A stretch of 64,000 nucleotides of DNA from Hygrophila difformis (taxonomy: Eukaryota > Streptophyta > Magnoliopsida > Lamiales > Acanthaceae), in contig JAOANR010000001.1 in assembly GCA_030278955.1 (NCBI GenBank), positions 39,706,890 through 39,770,889 of the forward strand, given 5' to 3'. This document shows positions 33,425 through 43,272 of this stretch, piece after piece. The translations under genes were made by a program, and so were the position numbers. The notes beneath the pieces are model-generated. The model made no database searches and had not been told where the DNA came from. It worked only from the letters and a program-made list of their open reading frames with translations. Every line of letters starts with the position of its first letter. Within the stretch, counting starts at the first letter, position 1.

Positions 33425-33821
33425 GTTCGAATTAATTCAATCAATTCGAATTAATTCGAATTGTGAGATCTCTTCCTTGAGCTGGAAATGTGGCCTTCAG
33501 TTATCAATTCGAATTGTTGTGAAGAATTCGAATTGGTCTTTTCTCGAATTGGATGAGGGTTTCTGCTTGGCCTCCTTGCATCTGTTGGCAATTCGAATTG
33601 TTTGTGCCAATTCGAATTAATTCGAATTGGACAATTCGAATTGCATCTTCTTCTTGCATTTGGGTTCCTTCTCTTCATTGCCTAATTCGAATTAATTCGA
33701 ATTGAACAATTCGAATTAGGCTTCTGCATCCCTTCCCAACACTTAACCATTTTTTGTTCTCTTCAGCAATTCGAATTATGTGTGCTAGTTCGAATTAATT
33801 CGAATTGCATAATTCGAATTG
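33425..33821. repeat. AATTCGAATT palindrome cluster (3' LTR, promoter-side)
   Basis: A dense set of AATTCGAATT words and joined pairs immediately upstream (sense) of the LTR TATA box. Around 33682-33720, 14-base arms beginning GCCTAATTCG and ending CGAATTAGGC pair across the joined core. The matching cluster in the other LTR is 49243-49639. Confidence 0.9.
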
Positions 33822-34154
33822 TGCTTCAACACTTGACCAAATTTCAGTTGTGGGATTTTCAATCTTTTTCCCATCTTTTTGGATTTTTGTGGGCTATATT
33901 ATTCTTTTGCCCATCTTTTCATTCCTTTTTCTTTTCTTTTTCCTTTTTTCATGTTTATGGATTTTTCTAACACAAATACAATTTAAAATTGCATATTTTG
34001 TGTCTTTTTATTACCGGCTCGATGTTTTTACAAACTAGCATTAATCTGTCAAATTCAACAGCTTTCTTATTAAAATAAGATGGAACCACGATCAAAATGT
34101 CCGTCTCAGACACGGAAATGGATTGGAAATAATGGTCAGTTTTGGCCATTATCA

Positions 34155-34171
34155 ACATCCTCACATTTAAT
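34155..34171 (-). other. Ath-M polypurine tract
   Basis: On the minus strand AAATGTGAGGATGT directly precedes the 3' LTR start TGATAATGG. It is purine-rich with T interruptions. A 20-bp copy of this tract plus the LTR start (TATCAACATCCTCACATTTA) recurs at 39042-39061. Confidence 0.65.
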
Positions 34172-34191
34172 ACTGATCGTCCCCGAGCAGT
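34172..34191 (-). other. GGGA-loop hairpin next to the Ath-M polypurine tract
   Basis: Sense arms ACTGCTCG and CGATCAGT pair at seven of eight positions around a GGGA loop, ending directly before the AT-rich start of the polypurine region. The loop and position match the hairpins in E1 and E3; the stem does not. Confidence 0.6.
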
Positions 34192-35898
34192 CAGAGTCAG
34201 TGCTCCTGGGAGCTTGGACTCTGCATATTCAATCCATTTGCGTGGCCTCAGAAATTTCATTCTTCTTATATTGGGATAAGACAATCAAAATTACAAGTAT
34301 TAAACTCTCTTGGTTGCAGTGTTTAATGGAATGATACTTCTCACTTGAGTGAACATACAAACCAATCATTGTTGTTAATTCTTCTTGAATAGGTGTTCAG
34401 AAAAATTCATTGGCTTACTTCTTGAATTCAAGCATGACATGATCATTGATTAATAGAAACAGAGCCTCACTTATAGTAGAATCGGAAAGTTCACTTACTC
34501 TCAAGATTTGCTTTTATCATCAACGCTCAAAATCAAATTCAATTAAATTCTCCCATAAGCTTGCAGTTGGACCAACTCGCCACCTACTCATTTCCTCAAA
34601 TCGAGATCCCGAGGTCTTATTCAAGGTTATAACGGGGCATACGGTTGTAACATTTGGTAGGAAAGGGAATTATTGGGCTAAAAAGTGACACAACACCATT
34701 CCACCATAACTTGGCAATTTTTTAGGATTTATGATCATCGATATTTCTTTCTTTTGTTTTTCTTTTCTTTTCTATTGCATGACATTAGACTTTGTCTAAT
34801 TTGCTTTGTCATTTGCAATTTATTCTTGTTGAATAGATCTCAACATTTTTCTCTTTTTTCTCTTTTTTTTTTTTGAATCGGTTTATAGCATACCGATTTG
34901 ATACATATTTGATGATCAATAATTACAATGCCTTGATGGGATGGCTCATGTACACTTGGGTTTGATTTTCTTGGTCTTTTTGTAAGGCTGGGAATAATAT
35001 AGTGGTTTCAAAGAAAAATTAGGCTTAAAGGCTCAAGTTGGTTAATCCTAAAGGGAAAATGTTTTTGGGTTTGGAATTCAAACGAAAGCCAAAATTTTGG
35101 GTTTTCTAAGTGCCTCGATCATATGCTCGATTTCGGGAATATGGCATGATCTTGAATCGGTCCCAATTGCAAATTCTAGTGTCCTTTAATCGAATTGATT
35201 TTCACACAATCAAAGAAATATTGAGTAAAAATGACTCGGCTCAGATCTCACATGGACGGTTTGATCATGTCATACATTTATTCTCAAATTTAACCTTTGA
35301 AAAATTTCTTGCAGTTTATTCAATCAAATTCTCAACATGAAGATTTGTTTTTCTTTCAAGTGATCATATCATTGGATTTTTATAGCTCAAAACTTCGAGA
35401 ATTCATGTCATGCATATTTTTAATTGTTTTATCCCAATGTAATAGTCTGAAAATTTCATCATCAGCCTAAATTCAACATGTGAATTTAGGTGACAGATTT
35501 ATGCTTGTTTTATGCCGGTTGTTTAATTGAAAGCAGTAAAAAGACACTGTGAGCATGCAAGCATGTCACAGCTTGTTTTTGGTGTGACAGTCACTTATTC
35601 ATCTTGGACTGCCACACATCTTTTTCAAATAATAGAGAACTCAAGACGAAATTCTCTTTTGGAAAGCAGTAAATGTACGACTACTAGAATACGTCGTACA
35701 ACCATTATAACAGACAAATCCAAGGTTCGTTATACAGTACACGACCTTAATCATATCTAAACAACAATACAGACACAGTTGTACACTTGGATAGGTTAGC
35801 ATCAAAGATCAGTCAAAAAGTTACCAAAATATGGTTCCAGTCGACCCAGTCAAAAGTGAATCTTTACAGATTCCATCCACCCTCAGCATACTTCCTCT
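34192..35898. other. Non-coding part of the Ath-M insert segment
   Basis: No gene is supported. The minus strand here lies downstream of the F-box-like ORF and may include its trailer. The sequence is AT-rich with T runs (34860-34875) and no obvious repeats. Confidence 0.5.
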
Positions 35899-38010
35899 CT
35901 ATCCTTGGAAAAAGATCCTGGTCCAGTGGACAAAGTTCGTTAGGCTACAGGGTACGCAGTAGTCTCCCATGTCTTCCTCATCTTCCTCCATTACCCTTGT
36001 GCAGTAGACTCTTGGTCCTTGGTTCCCAAACAGGTCAGGGGTCTCCAGGCTTTCAGCCAGCCACGCGAAGACATTGGTCCCTACATATGTCATCATGAAC
36101 CTGTTTGTTATGATCCTGTTGATCATTGACACCCCCTGCTGGACCTGTTCATTATCCAGCTTGCTGAGCAGCATGTACCCTCTGACGAAGATTGAGGCCT
36201 TGTGGTTGTCCTCAATTCCTTCCTTCAGTAGCTCACAAGCCAGATTTTCGTTTCCTGCTCCAAATGCCTGCAAAGCTGGGATGAGTTGGAGGTTGTAGTT
36301 GCCAGCTTCTTCGCACTTGACCAGGAGTGCCTCCTTTTGCAGCTCGACCCTTTGTTCCCACATCTTGACGATGGTAGTTTCCAGTTCACATCTCTTGTAG
36401 ACAATGGGAAGATCAGCTGCATCCCTGAGTTTGGTACACACTTCTCTGACCCTCCACACTTTCTTGATGCAATCCTCTCCGATGCGGGAGAGAATCTCTC
36501 CTTAGAGTTCTACTGGCAGATCCAGTAGTTGGGTCGTCACCTCTTGATCTTCATTTTGAACTGGGGGAATGATGTCTCTGGAAAGACATGGAGAAATGAT
36601 TAGGTCTGAGACCCTCAGCCTTATACCTTCAGCCACTTCAAAGTATAGTTCGCTTGTTACCACCTGCCTTACTTGAGGTACACTATGAAGGTCCAAGGGG
36701 TCAGATTATCAGATCTATTCTTATTGCAGCAAAAATAAGGAAAGCAAGAGAGATATAGGGATCTTGGATCCTTAAAAATTTTTCTTGGACTATAAATAGT
36801 CTAAGATGTTTTTGGGTGGTCGAAGGACCAAAAAGAGAACATTTCGTAGGTTGTTGAGCCTACGAAAGGATTTTTGATTTTTATCACTTAAAAGTGATTT
36901 AAATCATGTGAGATAGGAGAGATAAGATATTAATGAAGAAGAGCAAATGCAAGTGACAAATCATGCAATTACTAGTATGTAACAATGGACCATGACTAAA
37001 AATAAGGATAAAAATGAAAGTAAAAGTAGACATGCATACATACAAAAGGTGATTTTTTTTTTTGGATTTTTATGGAAAAGTGTTGACTTGTTTATTTAAT
37101 GAAATTGGGGGTGTAAGCGGTCCCCCATTTGGATTTTGTTTTGGAAAGTGGGTTTTTAAGGAATAGAACAAAACATTCCTCATGAATATTCCCCACTTGT
37201 TCCAAAGTGATAAAGATCACACACTTTTAATGCCAAGAACATTCTATCATTTTGTCTTTTTACACATAAATGATTTGCCAAAAGTGTTGGAAAAATTTTG
37301 GCATGGTTTCGTCTGTACCATGTGTCCCGGATGTGCAAACATCAACTTCTAGAGTTGAGTTTGCAAAGTGTGGGCAACATGTACCCGACAAAAGCATTTA
37401 TTACTAAAAATACTCATATAATATAATACATGCAAACATAAAAACAAACGAACACAAATGATCCGTACATACTAATGTCATGCATAAATCTTTCCAAAAA
37501 TCATGCTTCAAAACATGGATTCTTAGACATCATCAACATGCATTGTCAATCATCATCATCAAGCATCTACTGAATAAAACAACTCAGTGACTAAGAAACA
37601 TAATCACTGTGTTAACCCTGTATTGACATAATAACACAAAATAGGAGTAAAACAACAAAACAATACACAAAAACAATCAAAACAGATTTTTGAGGGTTTT
37701 GCAACCCCTATTTTCAAAATAAGAAGCCCTCTCACCACAGAAAACTCGAACCCACCAAAAATGGCAGTTTCAACAAAAAGCCCTAAAAATCTAAGTTCTG
37801 CCTACTCTTTCTACCCCATAACTGACTATACCCAGTCATCCCCGACCACTTGCGACCATCCCGTCGTTAAAACAGAGCACATTCCCCTCCCCCTCTCCGA
37901 TTTCGCAGGGAATACGAAAAGACAAAACTGTAAACTTGAAACCGAGCGCGAAAACGAAACAGAGATACTTACCCCCGACTCCCACTAGGGTTTGACGACG
38001 ACGAAGCCAT
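35899..38010 (-). pseudogene. Captured two-exon F-box protein gene (At2g35280-like), one stop codon
   Basis: Predicted exon 1 is 38010-37973 (ATG, MASSSSNPSGSR) with a donor GTAAGT at 37972. An acceptor CTTTCCAG at 36578 opens exon 2 (36577-35899), and the phases join exactly (two bases plus one). Exon 2 reads DIIPPVQNEDQEV, then an F-box: LLDLPVEL, stop, EILSRIGEDC, VREVCTKLRDAADLP. A helical repeat region follows (AFGAGNENLACELLKEG, ASIFVRGYMLLSKL), resembling the Sel1/TPR-like part of plant F-box proteins of the At2g35280/At1g67623 type. Such proteins act as SCF ubiquitin-ligase adaptors. A TAA at 36502-36504 interrupts the F-box. It lies on the sense strand of Ath-M between integrase and the 3' LTR. 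Gene model and family are inference from motifs; a divergent env-position ORF is the alternative. Confidence 0.6.
36578..37972 (-). other. Predicted intron of the captured F-box gene
   Basis: 1395 nt with GTAAGT at the 5' end and a pyrimidine-rich ATTTCTCCATGTCTTTCCAG end, AT-rich and without long frames on the sense strand. Survival of an intron in sense orientation argues against capture from a spliced mRNA. Confidence 0.5.
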
Positions 38011-38167
38011 TTCCGAATGGTTTGGCCGGAGGAAAGCTTGAAATGAGCGACTGGTTTCGCGAGGAAGAAGGGTTTCGCGAGAGAGAGAACGGGGGATTTT
38101 GGAAATGTGGAAAGTGAAAGTGAGGGAAATGAGAGGGAAAGAAGGGTATAAAAAGAGTTTGGATGGA

Positions 38168-38711
38168 AGTTCGAATAATGCATCAATTCGAATTAATTCG
38201 AATTGATGCATTCTGTGAGGGGTGCGAGTTATTCAGGCCAATTCGAATTAATTCGAATTGGCTTGAAAGACACAGAGACAAAGCAAGTTCGAATTCTGAG
38301 ATCAATTCGAATTAATTCGAATTGACTCACAATTCGAACTTGAGGTTGAGGGCAAAATTTTGCACAAGGTGCCCAAGTGAGCTAATTCGAATTATTGTGG
38401 CCAATTCGAATTAATTCGAATTGCTTGAATAACTCGAATTGCTCACTTGCTGAGGAGAATGCCTTTTGTATGCTAATTCGAATTAGTCAGGCAATTCGAA
38501 TTAATTCGAATTGCCTTATAATTCGAATTGCAGTACTTGGCCAAATAAAACATCCGAAAGTTCTGCCTTGGGTGCCAATTCGAATTTGCATGTCAATTCG
38601 AATTAATTCGAACTGCCTGCATAATTCGAATTAACTAATCTGAGAGTGAAAATTTCCAAGGCAAAATGTCTTATGTGGTTTGTTCCAAGCAATTCGAATT
38701 AATTCGAATTT
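38168..38711. repeat. AATTCGAATT palindrome cluster upstream of the F-box gene
   Basis: The same motif family as in the Ath-M LTRs. Joined pairs extend into longer perfect palindromes with different outer arms: 36 bp centred at 38194/38195 (outer arm AATGCATC), 26 bp near 38238-38263 (GCC/GGC), 24 bp near 38302 (TC/GA), 28 bp near 38490-38517 (AGGC/GCCT). It ends about 160 nt upstream of the predicted F-box ATG. Confidence 0.9.
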
Positions 38712-39041
38712 TCTTGAAATGAAAAATAAACCACATTCAAGACTTAGGAAAATTTTTAGGTTTTCAAAAATTTATGTTCATCAAGATGAACTCAATAGCA
38801 AACATTTATACACAGAGATAGAATCTAAAACATATTGCTTGCATAAATTAGGTTGGGTTAACAATTTTATTTTATGGATTTATTCTGGATTTTAGATTTC
38901 TCTAAATTCCCAAAATTAACCTCCATTAAATATAATATTAACCCAACCGGGAACCTGGTTTTTAGAAGCCTTATCTTTCTTTTTGTTGGTTCCTCGAATT
39001 CCTGCAAAACAATTATAAGAAAGCATTAGGTTTTCTCCAAA

Positions 39042-39082
39042 TATCAACATCCTCACATTTAGAGTCTTAGTACTCTAAATGT
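39042..39082 (-). other. Second copy of the polypurine/LTR-start junction, with a perfect hairpin
   Basis: 39042-39061 repeats 34150-34169 exactly (20 bp, polypurine tract plus LTR start). Overlapping it, arms ACATTTAGAGT (39055-39065) and ACTCTAAATGT (39072-39082) form an 11-bp perfect stem with a 6-nt loop. The repeats bracket the 4.9-kb insert that holds the F-box gene. Confidence 0.7.
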
Positions 39083-39163
39083 TCAATTGATTTTTGGATA
39101 CTTCATCCCAATAAAAATAGGTGGAGCAAATAATAAATAAGTAAGTAAATATATATATAATAT

Positions 39164-41065
39164 TTATTGAGCATAAGCCGGTTCTGTTGTCATTTGAGCT
39201 TCTTTTTCGGGGTCGAACTGCCCAAGATACTCCTTCAATCTGTGTCCATTCACTACCAGCTCTCCTTTGTCAGTTCGGATCCTGACAGCTCCACTTTCAA
39301 ACACGTGCACCACTTCGTATGGCCCTTCCCATCTGGATTTAAGCTTTCCGGGGAACAGCTTCAACCTAGAATTGAATAACAAGACATTCTGGCCAACATA
39401 GAAGTGTTTAGACTTAATACGACGATCGTGTAACTTCTGGGTCCGCTCTTTATAAATCCTCGAGCTTTCATAGGATTGCGCACGTATTTCCTCAATTTCA
39501 TTGAGGTCCAACTTGCGCTTACTCTGAGCAACTCGTGAGTCAAAATTGAGCGTTCGTACGGCCCGGTAAGCCTTATGCTCTAGTTCTACGGGCAAATGAC
39601 AGGCCTTTCCGAAGACGAGTCTGTATGGAGACATCCCAATGGGAGTCTTGAATGCAGTGCGGTATGCCCATAAAGCATCATTGAGCTTACGTGACCAATC
39701 TTTGCGCGTTGTCCCCACAGTGGCCTCGAGTATGTGTTTGATTTCGCGGTTTGAGACCTCGACTTGACCACTGGTTTGGGGATGGTAAGGCGTGCCGATC
39801 TTGTGGAGAATCCCATTTTTGCTCATAAGATTTGCAAATGCTTTATTAACAAAATGGGTTCCTCCATCTGATATGATCACCCTGGGTAAACCAAATCTGT
39901 TGAAAATGTTATTTTTCAAAAATTTGACGACCCGGTTGCCATCATTGGTTGGCAGTGCAACGGCCTCAACCCACTTGGAAACGTAATCAACAGCTACCAA
40001 GATGTACTGGTTCCCATCAGATGTCGGAAATGGTCCCATGAAGTCAATACCCCATACATCGAAAATCTCGAGAGTGAGAATTCCTTGTTGAGGCATCTCA
40101 TCCCTCTTGGAGATATTCCCTAGTCTTTGGCATCTGTCGCAAGCTTTAACAAACGCTTTGCAATCCTCGTAAATGGTAGGCCAATAAAAACCGCACTCGA
40201 GCACCTTATGGGCTGTTCGAGTGGGGCCATGGTGACCTCCATATTCCGACTCATGACATTTCTTAGCGATTTGATAAGCTTCGTGCTCAGTTACACATCG
40301 TCTAATAATCGAATCTGCACAATGCTTGAAGAGATAAGGATCTTCCCAGAAGTAGTTGACTACATCTCGGTTGAACCTTGCTTTGTGGCCCCTGCTTTGA
40401 AATGGTGGAGTTATTCCGCATGCTAAAAAGTTAGCAATATCGGAAAACCACGGACAAGCTTGATCATGAAGATGCAGGGCAAACAGTTGCTCGTCCGGAA
40501 AATTCTCATTTACGGCTAGCTCATTTTTATCATTTTCTAGTCGAGACAAATGGTCAGCAGCACCATTGTCTCTGTCTTTTCTATCTTTTATTATAATGTT
40601 GAATTCTTGCAACAAAAGTACCCACCTGATGAATCGAGGTTTGGCGTCTTGTTTGCTAAACAAGTATCTCAGTGCAGAGTGATCTGTGTACACTGTGGTT
40701 TTCGTACCAATAAGATATTGTCTGAATTTATCAAACGCAAAAACCACAGCATACATCTCATTCTCCATGGTGGTGTAGTTAATTTGGGCCTCATTCAGGG
40801 CATGACTTGCGTAATGAATTACACAATGCTTCCTTTCCTTATGTTGCCCAAGAACTGCACCCACGCCGAGATCACTTGCATCACACATTACCTCGAAAGG
40901 CATTGACCAATCAGGTGGTTGCACTATTGGAGCAGAAATCAACATCTCTTTGAGCGTGTCAAAGGCTTGAACACACGCTTCATTTATTACGAAAGGGTTT
41001 TCTTTACAAAGCAAGTTAGTGAGCGGCTTGGCAATTTTAGAAAAATCTTTAATAAATCTCCGGTG
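39164..41065 (-). pseudogene. Ath-M pol, RNase H and integrase part
   Basis: An uninterrupted frame from about 41014 to the stop at 39164. RNase H carries [15 protein letters not shown] and [10 protein letters not shown]. Integrase has the HHCC zinc domain ([17 protein letters not shown]), the catalytic DDE core ([33 protein letters not shown]) and a C-terminal domain ([20 protein letters not shown]) without a chromodomain, as expected of Athila/Tat elements. It is out of frame with the upstream RT because of a one-base loss near 41065, just after SFLGHAGF. Its own catalytic residues all look intact. Confidence 0.93.
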
Positions 41066-42528
41066 AAACCGGCATGCCCTAAGAAACTCCTAACTGCTTT
41101 TATTGAATTAGGCAATGGTAGGTTTGAGATGACTGAGACCTTAGCTCTATCGACTTCGATACCTGCGCGCGAGATGCGGTGACCTAGCACTATTCCTTCG
41201 GTGACCATGAAATGGCACTTCTCCCAGTTCAAAACTAGGTTGGTGTCCTCACATCTTTTCAAAATCTGTGCAAGATTAGTCAAACATTCATCAAAAGTAT
41301 CTCCATACACAGAGAAGTCATCCATGAAAACTTCAATGCATTTTTCGATAAATTCTGAGAAAATTGACATCATGCATCTTTGAAATGTGGCAGGCGCATT
41401 ACAAAGTCCAAAAGGTATGCGCCTGTACGCAAAAGTTCCATATGGGCACGTGAATGTGGTCTTGTCGTGATCCTCGCTAGCTATTACAATCTGATTATAG
41501 CCAGAGTACCCATCCAAAAAGCAATAGAACTCCCTTCCGGCCAACCGCTCTAGCATCTGATCAATGAATGGCAAGGGGAAATGGTCCTTCCTGGTAGCGG
41601 TATTGAGCTTCCGGTAGTCGATGCAAACTCTCCAACCGGTCACTGGACGCGTCGCCACTTCTTCTCCTTGCTCATTAGTCGTTACACAGATCCCCCCACA
41701 TTTCGGTACGACCTGCACTGGGCTAACCCATTTGCTATCAGAGATAGGATAGATGATACCAGCATCTAAGAGCTTGATAACTTCTTTCCTTACCACTTCC
41801 TGCATATGGGGGTTCAGAAGCCTTTGTGGTTGCCTTGAGGGCTTGTACTCCTCTTCCATTAAAATTCTGTGCATGCAAACAGAGGGGCTTATTCCTTTTA
41901 TATCAGAAATGGTCCATCCGATTGCATGTACATATTTCTTTAGAATGTCTACCAGAGCTTTTTCTTGTTCTTGTGTCAGCTTGGCTGACACAATTACCGG
42001 TAATCTTTTATGTTCAGCGAGAAAGACGTACTTAAGATGATCCGGAAGTATTTTAAGTTCAAGCTCTGGTTTGTTTGGCTCATCAGTCACAGAGTTTATG
42101 CTCTCATCCTCACTCCTACCTTCTATTACATCAAATATGGAACAAGATCCCTCATTCGGAAACTTCTGCAGCTGTTCCATGTCAAAGGTGATTTCTTTGT
42201 CATCGACCCTCAATGTGACTCTTCCAGATTTGGCATCGATCAGTGCACCGCCAGTGGCCAGAAACGGGCGTCCCAGGATAAGTGGCATTTCAGAGTCCTC
42301 TTCGATGTCGAGGATGATGAAGTCAACCGGGAAAAGAACTTGACCGGTTCTGACTACCACATCCTTGAGGATTCCTACGGGCTTTGTGATTGATCTGTCT
42401 GCAAGCTGCAACTTCATCTTGACTGGTTCAATCTCCCCGAGCCTTAGGCGAATTGCCATGGCTAAGGGCATCACATTGATGCTGGATCCTAGATCACATA
42501 ACCCCATGCTCACTTTGGCCTTCCCAAT
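41066..42528 (-). pseudogene. Ath-M protease and reverse transcriptase
   Basis: Begins with the aspartic protease signature LCDLGSSINVMPL and ILGRPFLATGGALID, then a linker and the RT: PHMQEVVRKEVIKLL, GWRVCIDYRKLN, FLDGYSGYNQI, TFTCPYGTFAYRRIPFGL and the active site VFMDDFSVYG. It is continuous in frame with the gag-side ORF upstream except for a TAG at 42529-42531, and shifts frame at about 41065. No RT active-site residue is missing. Confidence 0.92.
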
Positions 42529-43272
42529 CTATACTGGTAGCGTGCAACATCCAGGGTCTTCTTTCTTTTCGGGCAGTTTCTTCTGGACTATGGCACTGCA
42601 TGTGCTGTTGAGAACAATCACCTCCTCCTGCTCTACCTGCCTTTTCCCTGAAATCAATTCTTTCAAGAACTTAGCATAGGTAGGCATTTCTGAAATCATT
42701 TCCACGAGAGGAATGGTTATCTCTACAGACCTTAACCGTTCTAGAAATTTCTTGAATTTAAGGTCTTGTTCCTTATTTTTAAGACGTGCTGGGTATGGCA
42801 CCCTTGGCATGTACTTATTATTGTTTGTTTTTGGTGGTAAAGAGAAGGAAGTTGTACCTTCAACCCTACCCTTTTCAGCTCCCTTTGCAGCTTCAGCCTG
42901 CGGAATAGCTGTTTCTGATTTGTCCTCGACCAATCCAATACCGTCTCCTCCTTCATTTTCTTTTTCACCCTCCACTAGATCCTTTTCCTCCTCGGCCCTC
43001 TCTTTTCCGTGTCTAACAATTCCTTTTAGAGTCTTGCCTCCCCGCAATGTGATTGCTTTACACTGCGGGTTAACTTCAGTACTGCTTGGAAGTGTTCCTT
43101 TCCCCCTGTTCTGCAGTTCCTTGGCCAATTGGGTGACTTGCGTCTCCACATTCTTGATTGATGACTGCAGTTGTTGGTTTATATCCTTCTGGTTGGCTAT
43201 AAACTCAGTCATCAGATTCTCCAGACGAGATGGTGGCCTTTGGTTATATTGTTGATTCTGATCAGGTTGGGA
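42529..43272 (-). pseudogene. Ath-M gag C-terminus and gag-protease linker
   Basis: In the same frame as gag, between the TAA at 43273-43275 and the TAG at 42529-42531. It has an amphipathic helix region (MTEFIANQKDINQQLQSSIK), the conserved block NPQCKAITLRGGK found after gag in Athila elements, and LISGKRQVEQEEVIVLN before protease. The corresponding region of Ath-P is at about 54170-54790. Confidence 0.88.

Larger units (their letters stand above)
29192..34154 (-). repeat. Ath-M 3' LTR (4963 bp)
   Basis: Collinear with 45029-49972. It holds two AATTCGAATT palindrome clusters (32002-32480, 33425-33821) with the predicted TATA box between them. Within the first cluster it has a small tandem duplication (around 32360-32385) that the other LTR lacks. 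No coding region is supported. Confidence 0.95.

Noticed and set aside
33420..33678. ORFs with repeated NSN/RINSN-like peptides in Ath-M LTRs
   Set aside because: They are translations of the AATTCGAATT motif on either strand and are not supported by any domain.
33425..33821. AATTCGAATT arrays as heat-shock elements
   Set aside because: TTC and GAA are spaced 0 or 4 nt apart, not the 2 nt of heat-shock elements, so the canonical pattern is absent.
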